DNA of 6,439 bases. Origin: an uncultured Clostridia bacterium. GTDB taxonomy: Bacteria > Bacillota > Clostridia > Oscillospirales > Ruminococcaceae. The notes beneath the pieces were generated by a model that searched no databases, was not told the origin of the DNA, and saw nothing but the letters and a program-made list of their open reading frames with translations. Positions 1 to 5,849 of the stretch are shown here, in pieces. How positions within the stretch are numbered: position 1 is the first letter of the stretch; each line of letters begins with the position of its first letter. Where the stretch lies: the NCBI GenBank assembly GCA_947381875.1, contig CANCXY010000191.1:1-6439 (forward strand), in the 5' to 3' direction. The translations under genes were made by a program, and so were the position numbers.

Positions 1-24
1 GCGAAAATCGCCCGCAGATACCAT
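1..24 (-). CDS. efp: Elongation factor P, first eight codons only (runs off the window)
   Basis: Reading leftwards from the ATG at 24-22 gives MVSAGDFR, which matches the characteristic N-terminus of bacterial elongation factor P (M-I/V-S-A-G-D-F-R). EF-P binds between the P and E sites of the ribosome and stimulates peptide-bond formation at consecutive prolines. A strong ribosome binding site (minus-strand GGGAGGA at 40-34) lies nine bases upstream and fixes the start. It follows an M24 Xaa-Pro-type peptidase gene, and this peptidase-efp order is common in Firmicutes (compare yqhT-efp in Bacillus). A candidate promoter of its own lies at 130-102. Only eight residues are visible, so the call rests on the motif, the start context and the neighbour together. 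The lysine that is modified in some EF-Ps is outside the window. Confidence 0.85.
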
Positions 25-46
25 ATTGATGAATCCTCCCATATTT

Positions 47-70
47 CCGCCGGCAAAGCCTGCGCGGCGG
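47..70 (-). promoter_or_regulatory. Hairpin in the efp leader, just upstream of the ribosome binding site
   Basis: CCGCCG (47-52) and CGGCGG (65-70) form a perfect six-base-pair stem. Inside it a further GCA/TGC pairing (53-55 with 61-63) leaves a small loop and one bulged base. On the minus-strand transcript it ends six bases before the efp ribosome binding site, so it could modulate ribosome access. On the plus strand the same hairpin is followed by TATTTTTT (72-79), giving a terminator-like shape opposite to gene direction. No function is proven. Confidence 0.4.
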
Positions 71-101
71 GTATTTTTTGCTTAATCATAGTTCTATAAT
101 G

Positions 102-130
102 ATTGTACACAATCCCCATGCTTTTTTCAA
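102..130 (-). promoter_or_regulatory. Candidate sigma-A-type promoter for efp
   Basis: On the minus strand TTGAAA (130-125) is followed by a 17-base spacer and TACAAT (107-102). These match TTGACA and TATAAT in five of six positions each, with the optimal spacing. Transcription would start near 95, leaving a leader of about 70 bases before the efp ATG at 24. Two small dyads sit on it: GATTGT-GT-ACAATC (101-114) overlaps the -10 box, and AATCAT-9-ATGATT (84-104) covers the likely start point. Either could be an operator, but both are short and lie in A+T-rich sequence. Confidence 0.65.
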
Positions 131-178
131 GGGGTTTTGCCGGATTTTCCGGGCTTTTCTGAATTTTGGCCCCGCTTT

Positions 179-1261
179 TTACAGGATAATCAATTCCTTC
201 GGGCTTTTGCCGATGATCTCGCAGTCGTCTTCCCGCACAAAGGTGGTATCCTCGATGCGCACGCCGAACTTGCCCGGCAGATAAATCCCCGGCTCGACCG
301 TCATAACCATGCCGGCCTTGATGATATCCTCACACTTGGTGCTGTAGCGGGGGTTTTCGTGTATCTCAATGCCCACCGCGTGCCCCAGGCCGTGGCCGAA
401 AAATCCCTCATAGCCCGCGCCATAGATGATGTCGCGCGCCACTTTATCTACCTCGCAGCCCTTGTACCCGGCCTTTGCGAACGCGCACGCGGCAAGCTGG
501 GCCTCCAAAACAGTATGATAGACCTGTTTCTGCTCGTCCGTCACCGCGCCGACAGCGACCGTGCGCGTCATATCGGTGCAGTAGCCATCGACGTTCGCGC
601 CGAAATCCATCGTGACAAAATCGCCCGCTTCAATGCGTTTGTCGCCGGGTACGCCGTGCGGCAGGCTCGTCTTTGCGCCGGAAATGAAGATAGTATCAAA
701 CGCTAACTTGCCCGCGCCGTGCCCCTTCATGAACACTTCCATTTCCAGCGCGGCGTCGATTTCGCGGATGCCCGGCTTGATATAGCTGAGCATATGGGTA
801 AAGCACGCGTCGGTGATGGCCTGCGCGCGCCGGATAGCGTCGAACTCCTCCTCGGACTTGACGGCGCGCACCGCTTCAATGGCGTTGGTGAGCGTCTCGG
901 ACGCATCGATCTCGACGCCGGGCAGAGCCTTGCGCACGCGGCTCTCATAGGCGATTGTGGCCTTGTTTTCCATGTACAGGTGTTTTACGCCGTGTTCTGC
1001 CAGCAGGTCGCGTACCTGTTCCAAGGCCTCCTTTTCCAGGATGACTTCCGCCTCTTTTACGTTTGCTTCGGCAATTTCGATATAGCGCGAATCAATGATA
1101 AAATAGGTTTTTCCCGGCAGAATCAGCACGGTGCCCGCGTCGCCGGAATCGAAATTCAAAAAATAGAAACGGTTCACATCGGTGGAGATGAGCGCCGCCT
1201 CAAACCCCTGTGGCAAGGCGGCGATGAGTTTTTCTGTGCGTTGTTTCATGGTTTTTATCAT
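179..1261 (-). CDS. M24 family metallopeptidase, Xaa-Pro aminopeptidase/dipeptidase type (YqhT-like)
   Basis: This is a 360-residue pita-bread-fold peptidase, a cytosolic enzyme expected to cleave the bond before proline at the N-terminus of peptides, using two divalent metals. Residues 1 to about 130 form the creatinase-like N-terminal domain and the catalytic domain follows. All five metal ligands are present: D219 (VTMDFGA), D230 (CTDMTRT), H294 (GHGLGHAVG), E323 (TVEPGIY) and E337 (GVRIEDT). Conserved histidines H202 (LPHGVP) and H301 (IHENP) are also there. Length is normal for the family. The ATG at 1261 overlaps the yqeG stop in an ATGA, implying translational coupling. A second in-frame ATG at 1249 (residue 5) has AAAGGA 11 bases upstream, whereas the first has no well-spaced site, so the true start could be 1249 (356 residues). 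The exact substrate (aminopeptidase P or prolidase) cannot be told from sequence. No intrinsic terminator with a U-tract in gene direction follows. Confidence 0.9.
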   Translation of the reverse strand: MIKTMKQRTEKLIAALPQGFEAALISTDVNRFYFLNFDSGDAGTVLILPGKTYFIIDSRYIEIAEANVKEAEVILEKEALEQVRDLLAEHGVKHLYMENKATIAYESRVRKALPGVEIDASETLTNAIEAVRAVKSEEEFDAIRRAQAITDACFTHMLSYIKPGIREIDAALEMEVFMKGHGAGKLAFDTIFISGAKTSLPHGVPGDKRIEAGDFVTMDFGANVDGYCTDMTRTVAVGAVTDEQKQVYHTVLEAQLAACAFAKAGYKGCEVDKVARDIIYGAGYEGFFGHGLGHAVGIEIHENPRYSTKCEDIIKAGMVMTVEPGIYLPGKFGVRIEDTTFVREDDCEIIGKSPKELIIL

Positions 1262-1812
1262 CCTTTGTTCAGCGTTCCCCCGCCCGCGTTTTCCGGCGGC
1301 GCTGTATTGTAGCGCGTCCCGCCGCGCCTGTCGTACCGCGCCAACACAGGGCGTTCCATCATACGTTTCAGGCGTATGGTGGGTTTATTGTCCTCGTGCA
1401 TCGGCTCCACCAGCAGCATCGGGATACCGTAAAGGTTGGCCCCAAGGGTATCCGTAAAGATCTGGTCGCCCACAAGCGCTATGGCGCGGCGCGGCACGCC
1501 CAATTTCCGGCGCGCGCGGGCCAGCCCGAACGGCGACGGCTTACAGCAAAACGCCTGGTACGGCAGCCCCACGCGCTGCGCAAAAGGCGCGACGCGCTTT
1601 GGCATATTGTTGGAGGCGATCGCCATGCGCACACCGGCGGCGCGCATGGTCTCCAGCCATGCGGCCACGTCGGCGGGCAGCTCCTGGGAACCGTGCGCGG
1701 TGAGCGTGTTGTCAACATCCAAAATCAGCGCGCGGATGCCTTGGGCGCGCAGGTATCCGGGTGTGATGCAGCAGACGCGCCGAAAGATTACCGTCGGCTG
1801 GAACAGCAGCAT
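1258..1812 (-). CDS. yqeG: YqeG family HAD-IIIA-type phosphatase
   Basis: This 184-residue cytosolic protein belongs to the haloacid dehalogenase superfamily. Motif I is DVDNTL at 32-37, with nucleophile D32 and acid/base D34. Motif II is the serine in ASNN (S67), motif III is K91 in CKPSP, and motif IV is GDQIFTD at 115-121. The lead-in TPGYLRAQGIRALILDVDNT matches YqeG, a family widespread in Firmicutes; the physiological substrate is not known to me. The last 25 or so residues are rich in G, R, P and N and look like an unstructured tail. The start is well supported by AAAGGGGGTG (1830-1821) eight bases upstream, one mismatch from a full anti-16S match. The gene follows the rpsU terminator and overlaps the downstream peptidase by four bases, so the two are probably co-transcribed and coupled. 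I see no good promoter in the 109 bases between the terminator and the gene. Confidence 0.9.
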   Translation of the reverse strand: MLLFQPTVIFRRVCCITPGYLRAQGIRALILDVDNTLTAHGSQELPADVAAWLETMRAAGVRMAIASNNMPKRVAPFAQRVGLPYQAFCCKPSPFGLARARRKLGVPRRAIALVGDQIFTDTLGANLYGIPMLLVEPMHEDNKPTIRLKRMMERPVLARYDRRGGTRYNTAPPENAGGGTLNKG

Positions 1813-1820
1813 GGCATGGG

Positions 1821-1830
1821 CACCCCCTTT
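1821..1830 (-). promoter_or_regulatory. Ribosome binding site of yqeG
   Basis: Minus-strand AAAGGGGGTG lies eight bases before the ATG at 1812. It matches the ideal AAAGGAGGTG in nine of ten positions, which supports this start. An out-of-frame ATG occurs between the two. Confidence 0.7.
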
Positions 1831-1852
1831 CCCGCGGGGACAGAGTTCTCGA

Positions 1853-1912
1853 ATATTCCCGCCCGCAGAGCGGAGAATACACGGAAAATATCTCTGCGGC
1901 TTCCATATTCCC
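1853..1912 (-). repeat. Inverted and direct repeats in the yqeG leader
   Basis: CCGCAGAG (1863-1870) and CTCTGCGG (1892-1899) are perfect eight-base inverted repeats around a 21-base loop. They are bracketed by two direct copies of ATATTCCC (1853-1860 and 1905-1912). The structure lies between the rpsU terminator and yqeG, so it would sit in any leader RNA of the yqeG operon. No U-tract follows on the minus strand, so it is not an intrinsic terminator. Function is unknown and chance is possible. Confidence 0.35.
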
Positions 1913-1921
1913 TTCCCGCGT

Positions 1922-1947
1922 AAAAAAGCGGACCATGTGGCCCGCTT
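1922..1947 (-). terminator. Intrinsic terminator after rpsU
   Basis: On the minus strand AAGCGGGCC-ACAT-GGTCCGCTT forms a nine-base-pair stem (one G-U pair) with a four-base loop at 1947-1926, running straight into a T6 tract (1927-1922). It begins 41 bases after the rpsU stop codon, the expected place for a Rho-independent terminator. Confidence 0.9.
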
Positions 1948-1988
1948 GATTGGCTTTCGCCGAAATGTGTACGTCGGAGAACGACTGT

Positions 1989-2165
1989 TTATTTGTACTT
2001 GCGCTTGCGGGCAGCTTCGGACTTTTTCTTGCGTCGCACGGAAGGTTTCTCGTAAGCCTCGCGTTTGCGCACTTCAGCAAGTACACCGGAGCGTGCGCAG
2101 GAGCGTTTAAAACGACGCAGCGCGCTGTCCAGCGATTCATTGTCTTTCACTCTGATTTCCGACAT
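1989..2165 (-). CDS. rpsU: 30S ribosomal protein S21
   Basis: This 58-residue basic protein was found by reading the minus strand directly. It starts MSEIRVKDNESLDSALRRFK and continues with CARSGVLAEVRKREAYEKPS (residues 23-42), then an Arg/Lys-rich tail ending RKRKYK. This is S21 over its full usual Firmicutes length. S21 binds the 30S platform near the 3' end of 16S rRNA and assists initiation. The start has AAGGGAGGGA (2180-2171) five bases upstream. A near-consensus promoter (2262-2233) precedes it and an intrinsic terminator (1947-1922) follows, so it is probably a single-gene unit with strong expression. In many Firmicutes rpsU lies close to yqeY or dnaG-rpoD genes; here its neighbours are a DHH phosphoesterase and yqeG. 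A longer overlapping minus-strand frame (2140-1712) is a shadow. Confidence 0.97.
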   Translation of the reverse strand: MSEIRVKDNESLDSALRRFKRSCARSGVLAEVRKREAYEKPSVRRKKKSEAARKRKYK

Positions 2166-2232
2166 CTTTGTCCCTCCCTTAACCCCAAGGTAGGCGCCGG
2201 CTCCGAAATAGTATCGGGAACTGACTTTTGTT

Positions 2233-2262
2233 ATTATACTATAAAAAGCATGGTCCTGTCAA
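2233..2262 (-). promoter_or_regulatory. Strong sigma-A-type promoter of rpsU
   Basis: On the minus strand TTGACA (2262-2257) and TATAAT (2238-2233) are both exact consensus hexamers, separated by an 18-base spacer. Transcription would begin near 2226, giving a leader of about 60 bases. This fits the high expression expected of a ribosomal protein gene and separates rpsU from the leuS operon upstream. Confidence 0.88.
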
Positions 2263-2286
2263 CAGATAAATTCTTGCTTTTTGACG

Positions 2287-2319
2287 AAATCTTCTGCGGC
2301 AGAGATTTTTTGTGTTTTT
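2287..2319 (+). terminator. Terminator-like hairpin facing against the genes
   Basis: On the plus strand AAATCT-T-CTG-CGG-CAG-AGATTT (2287-2308) makes a nine-base-pair stem with one bulged T and a three-base loop, followed by TTTGTGTTTTT (2309-2319). This has the shape of an intrinsic terminator for plus-strand transcription, yet no plus-strand gene is visible. Read on the minus strand, the hairpin is preceded by an A-tract and not followed by a real T-tract, so it is a poor terminator for the DHH gene. It could stop antisense RNA or merely form a 3' structure. Confidence 0.4.
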
Positions 2320-2341
2320 CCCCTCCTTATGTACAGGGGAA
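2318..2341. repeat. Inverted repeat downstream of the DHH gene
   Basis: TTCCCCT (2318-2324) and AGGGGAA (2335-2341) are perfect seven-base arms around a ten-base loop, 43 bases beyond the DHH stop codon. No T-tract follows on the minus strand, so it is not a classical terminator. It may stabilise the 3' end of the rsfS-leuS-DHH transcript. The 218-base gap 2166-2383 otherwise holds only the rpsU promoter and leader and the hairpin at 2287-2319; I see no small gene in it. Confidence 0.4.
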
Positions 2342-2383
2342 CAAACGGGAATCTCCCCACGGCTCGGACACTCCCGGACGGCT

Positions 2384-3304
2384 TTATCCGTTCGCCATTG
2401 CGCAAAGCTCGGACAGCATTTTCGGCAGCTCCTCGGCCATCGTCTCATCGCTGAACTGGCAGGTACCCACTTTTTTGTGGCCGCCGCCCCTGTATTTCAG
2501 CATCAGGCTCCCCACGTCGAGTGTAGCGGTGCGGTTCAGGATGCTGTACCCTACGGCAGCCGAACAACCCTTCCCCTCGCGCCCGCTGACAATCCAGGCC
2601 GAGATATTCTGTTCGGGGTACAGGCTGTAAATCAAAAAGCGGTTGCCTGTGTAGATCGGGTTCACGCCGCGCAGGTCGGTGATGATGACATTGCCCTCTG
2701 TGCGCGTGTGGGCTTTTACCATTTCCTTGAATTTCTCCGTCTGCTCCCAGTAAACGTCGATGCGCTCCTGCATATCGGGCAGCGCCAAAATCTCGGCGGT
2801 ACTCATGGTGCGGCAGGCTTCAAGCAGTTTTTCCATAAGCTGATAGTTGGAAATCGTGAACTGACGCCAGCGGCCAAGCCCCGTGCGCGGGTCCATCAAA
2901 AAGCCGATCAGCACCCAACCTGTGGGATTCAGCACCTCGTCGATTGTCAAATTGCCGGAATCCACTTTATCCACGGCTTCCATAATCTCGCCGAACTGCG
3001 GGAACTTCTCGGCCCCGCCGTAATATTCATAAATGATGCGCGCGCAGGACGGCGAAATGCGGCTCTCGCCTTTGTACTTCCCCGCCAGCGCCAGGCGTTC
3101 ATGTTCGCTGGAATGGTGGTCGAACCAGAGGCCGCAGCCCTCCACATAGGGCACGTTGGCGAGGCAGTCGTCTTCGTTGACCTCCACCAGGCCATCCTGT
3201 AAATCCTTCGGATGGGCAAATTTCCAGTGGTCAATAACGCCCGCTTCCAGCAGCAACGCACCGCACACCAGGCCGTCAAAATCGGAACGTGTTACCAGTC
3301 TCAT
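2384..3304 (-). CDS. DHH family phosphoesterase (often labelled exopolyphosphatase-like)
   Basis: This 306-residue cytosolic protein has the two-domain DHH-DHHA1 layout. Motif I is RSDFDG at 6-11 (D8, D10), the signature DHH is D62-H63-H64 within WFDHHSSEHE, and a further metal-site aspartate is probably D112 or D115 (AVDKVDSG). The DHHA1 domain carries YRGGGHKKVGTCQF at 271-284. The superfamily hydrolyses phosphoester bonds in nanoRNA, cyclic dinucleotides or polyphosphate with Mn2+. This subfamily has a serine where many relatives have histidine in motif I, and its substrate is not clear. The frame stays open upstream to 3517, but the ATG at 3304 is chosen because AAAGGAGGA (3321-3313) lies eight bases before it and the DHH fold begins right there. 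It starts five bases after leuS stops, so it is the last gene of the rsfS-leuS-DHH operon. Confidence 0.88.
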   Translation of the reverse strand: MRLVTRSDFDGLVCGALLLEAGVIDHWKFAHPKDLQDGLVEVNEDDCLANVPYVEGCGLWFDHHSSEHERLALAGKYKGESRISPSCARIIYEYYGGAEKFPQFGEIMEAVDKVDSGNLTIDEVLNPTGWVLIGFLMDPRTGLGRWRQFTISNYQLMEKLLEACRTMSTAEILALPDMQERIDVYWEQTEKFKEMVKAHTRTEGNVIITDLRGVNPIYTGNRFLIYSLYPEQNISAWIVSGREGKGCSAAVGYSILNRTATLDVGSLMLKYRGGGHKKVGTCQFSDETMAEELPKMLSELCAMANG

Positions 3305-3309
3305 ATCGC

Positions 3310-5847
3310 TTATCCTCCTTTTACAGCTAAATTGACAAGTTTTCCGGGCACATGGATCTCTTTTACCACCGTTTTCCCCGCAATCTCCCTCGCGACATTC
3401 GGCTGGGCTTTCGCGGCGGCGAAAAGGTCTTCTTTCGTGGTATCGGCGGGAACATTCAGGCGCGCGCGCAGCTTGCCGTTCACCTGTACGACGATCTCGA
3501 TCATCTGCTCCACACACTTGGCCTCGTCATATTCCGGCCACGTCGTGTGGGCGATCTGGCCCTCATATCCGCTCTGCTGCCAAAGCTCCTCGGTGATATG
3601 CGGCGCAAACGGGTTGAGCAGGATCAGCAGTGTGCGGAACTCACCGCGCGTGACGGCCTTTTTGTCGTATATCTCATTGAGCAGGCTCATCAGCGCGGCA
3701 ATGGCTGTGTTCATTTTCAGCGCGGCGATATCGCCTGTCACTTTTCGGAGGGTGCGGTGCATCGCGCCCTCCAGCGCGGCGGAATAGCCGTCCCCTTCTG
3801 TCAGGATTTCCGTGAGGCCCCACACGCGCTCCAGGAAACGGCGGCAACCCTTGATCGACGCTGTGTTCCACGGCGCGCTCTTTTCAAAATCGCCGATGAA
3901 CATTTCATACAGGCGCATCGTATCCGCGCCGTAATCACGCACAATCTCATCCGGGTTCACGACGTTGCCCAAGGATTTCGACATCTTGACGACCGGGTGG
4001 TCGGCCATCTCGCCGTACTTCTCTACAAGATGCTTTTTCGCCGCGGCCTCGCTGCCAAATTCTTTAATGAGCGCCTCCTGCTCCTCCGCCGGCATATTGA
4101 CAAAGCTGTGCGGGTTGAAGCCGAGGATCATGCCGTGGCTTGTGCGCTTGGCATACGGCTCACTGTAGGGCACTACACCGATATCATACAGGAATTTGTG
4201 CCAGAAACGGCTGTAGAGCAGGTGCAGCGTCGTATGCTCCATGCCGCCGTTGTACCAGTCGACCGGCCCCCAGTATTTCACTGCTTCGGGGCTGACAAGC
4301 TGTGTATCGTTGTGCGGGTCCATATAGCGCAGGAAGTACCACGACGAACCCGCCCACTGCGGCATGGTGTCCGTCTCGCGCTTCGCGGGGCCGCCGCAGC
4401 ACGGGCATTTCGTGTTGACCCACTCGGTATGGCGCGCCAGCGGGCTTTCGCCGCCCTCGCCCGGCTCAAAATCGGTGATGTCCGGCAGGCGCAGCGGCAG
4501 CTCGCTTTCGGGCAGGGGCTGCCAGCCGCAGGTCTCGCAGTATACCATCGGAATCGGCTCGCCCCAGTAGCGCTGACGGCTGAACACCCAGTCGCGCAGC
4601 TTGAAATTCGTCTGACGGTGCCCCTTGCCGTTCGATTCCAGCCAGGCGAACATCTTCTCTTTCGCGTCCTCCACGGAAAGTCCATTGAGGAACCCGGAAT
4701 TGACAAGCGTACCGGTGGCGCAGTCGGTGAACGCCTCTTTTGTCACGTCGCCGCCGCTGACTACCTCAATGATGGGCAGATTGAACACCTTCGCAAATTC
4801 ATAGTCGCGCGTATCGTGCGCAGGCACGGCCATAATCGCGCCCGTGCCGTAGCTGGCAAGCACATAATCGGAAATAAAGATGGGGATATGTGTATCATTG
4901 ACGGGGTTCACAGCCTCGACGCCCGCAAGGCGCACGCCTGTTTTCTCCTTGTTCAGCTCGGTGCGCTCAAAATCGGATTTGCGCGCGGCGGCGTCCTGAT
5001 AGGCGCGCACCTCGTCCGCGTTTGTCAGGATGCCTTTCTCCAGCCACGCCCGCACCAGCGCGTGTTCGGGGCTAAGCACCATATAGGTTGCGCCGAACAG
5101 CGTGTCGCAGCGGGTGGTGTACACCGTGATGGGGTCGCCTGTAGTGGCGGTGAAATTCACCTCCGCGCCATACGAACGACCGATCCAGTTCTTTTGCTGA
5201 GTGGAGACGCGCTCGATATAGTCCAGCCCGTCCAGGTCGTCGATCAGGCGGTCGGCGTAGGCGGTGATCTTCAGCATCCACTGGCTTTTCGTCTTGTGGA
5301 CCACCGGGCTGCCGCAGCGCTCGCACACGCCGTTCACGACTTCCTCGTTTGCCAATACGACTTTGCAACCCGTGCAGTAGTTGACGTTCATTTCCTTTTT
5401 GTACGCAAGGCCCTTTTTGTAAAGCTGGAGGAAAATCCACTGTGTCCACTTGTAATAGTCGGGGTCGGTCGTGTTGATCTCGCGCGTCCAGTCGAACGAA
5501 AGGCCAAGGCTTTTCATCTGGCTTTTGAAGCGCGCAACGTTTTTCTCCGTCACCTTTTCGGGATGGATATGGTTCTGCATCGCAAAATTTTCGGTGGGCA
5601 GGCCGAACGCGTCCCAGCCCATCGGGTACAGCACATTGTACCCCTGCAAACGCTTTTTGCGCACAACGGCGTCCAGCGCCGTATAACTGCGCGGGTGGCC
5701 GACGTGCAAGCCCGCGCCGGAGGGGTACGGGAACTCTACCAGGGCATAAAATTTTGGTTTGGTGAAATCCTGCGGCGCGGCAAACGTCTGTTCCACGTCC
5801 CAGATATCCTGCCATTTTTTTTCAATCGAACTGTAGTCATATTTCAT
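3310..5847 (-). CDS. leuS: Leucyl-tRNA synthetase
   Basis: This 845-residue class Ia synthetase charges tRNA-Leu with leucine in the cytosol. The HIGH-type signature is HVGH at 48-51 after YPSGAGL, and the KMSKS loop is at 621-625. A zinc knuckle C158-C161/C175-C178 follows the first half of the Rossmann fold. The CP1 editing domain runs from about 225 to 415, with the threonine-rich TTRCDTLFGA (244-253) and GTGAIMAVPAHDTRDYEFA (334-352), so proofreading appears intact. A second cysteine cluster lies at C437, C440, C481, C483 and C484. The catalytic fold resumes with WYNGGMEHTTLHLLYSRFWH (531-550), and anticodon-binding and C-terminal domains follow (VQVNGKLRARLNVPADT, 787-803). Residues about 577-620, just before KMSKS, are an insertion absent from the short Bacillus-type loop. 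GAGGAAG (5861-5855), inside the rsfS 3' end, is seven bases upstream of the ATG; the gap to rsfS is two bases. No T-box leader is visible. Confidence 0.98.
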   Translation of the reverse strand: MKYDYSSIEKKWQDIWDVEQTFAAPQDFTKPKFYALVEFPYPSGAGLHVGHPRSYTALDAVVRKKRLQGYNVLYPMGWDAFGLPTENFAMQNHIHPEKVTEKNVARFKSQMKSLGLSFDWTREINTTDPDYYKWTQWIFLQLYKKGLAYKKEMNVNYCTGCKVVLANEEVVNGVCERCGSPVVHKTKSQWMLKITAYADRLIDDLDGLDYIERVSTQQKNWIGRSYGAEVNFTATTGDPITVYTTRCDTLFGATYMVLSPEHALVRAWLEKGILTNADEVRAYQDAAARKSDFERTELNKEKTGVRLAGVEAVNPVNDTHIPIFISDYVLASYGTGAIMAVPAHDTRDYEFAKVFNLPIIEVVSGGDVTKEAFTDCATGTLVNSGFLNGLSVEDAKEKMFAWLESNGKGHRQTNFKLRDWVFSRQRYWGEPIPMVYCETCGWQPLPESELPLRLPDITDFEPGEGGESPLARHTEWVNTKCPCCGGPAKRETDTMPQWAGSSWYFLRYMDPHNDTQLVSPEAVKYWGPVDWYNGGMEHTTLHLLYSRFWHKFLYDIGVVPYSEPYAKRTSHGMILGFNPHSFVNMPAEEQEALIKEFGSEAAAKKHLVEKYGEMADHPVVKMSKSLGNVVNPDEIVRDYGADTMRLYEMFIGDFEKSAPWNTASIKGCRRFLERVWGLTEILTEGDGYSAALEGAMHRTLRKVTGDIAALKMNTAIAALMSLLNEIYDKKAVTRGEFRTLLILLNPFAPHITEELWQQSGYEGQIAHTTWPEYDEAKCVEQMIEIVVQVNGKLRARLNVPADTTKEDLFAAAKAQPNVAREIAGKTVVKEIHVPGKLVNLAVKGG
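3313..3321 (-). promoter_or_regulatory. Ribosome binding site of the DHH gene, inside the leuS 3' end
   Basis: Minus-strand AAAGGAGGA at 3321-3313 is an essentially perfect Shine-Dalgarno sequence eight bases before the ATG at 3304. The same bases encode the final Lys-Gly-Gly of LeuRS. It decides the DHH start against the longer open frame and implies translational coupling with leuS. Confidence 0.85.
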
Positions 5848-5849
5848 AA

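Noticed and set aside
131..178. Possible intrinsic terminator between the peptidase and efp
   Set aside because: A GGGG/CCCC pairing enclosing CCGG-AAAAT-CCGG exists, but in gene direction it is followed only by TTGAAAAAAG with no T-tract, and those bases form the efp -35 box.
1712..2140. 142-residue minus-strand frame across rpsU and its downstream gap
   Set aside because: It overlaps the clear rpsU gene in another frame, runs through the intrinsic terminator and shows no domain.
2312..3202. 296-residue plus-strand frame opposite the DHH gene
   Set aside because: It is a shadow of the DHH coding region, with His/Ala/Arg-rich composition, no ribosome binding site and no recognisable domain.
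3305..3517. N-terminal extension of the DHH protein into leuS
   Set aside because: The extra 71 residues are Arg/Cys/Glu-rich out-of-frame leuS sequence, while the ATG at 3304 has a perfect ribosome binding site and begins the DHH fold.
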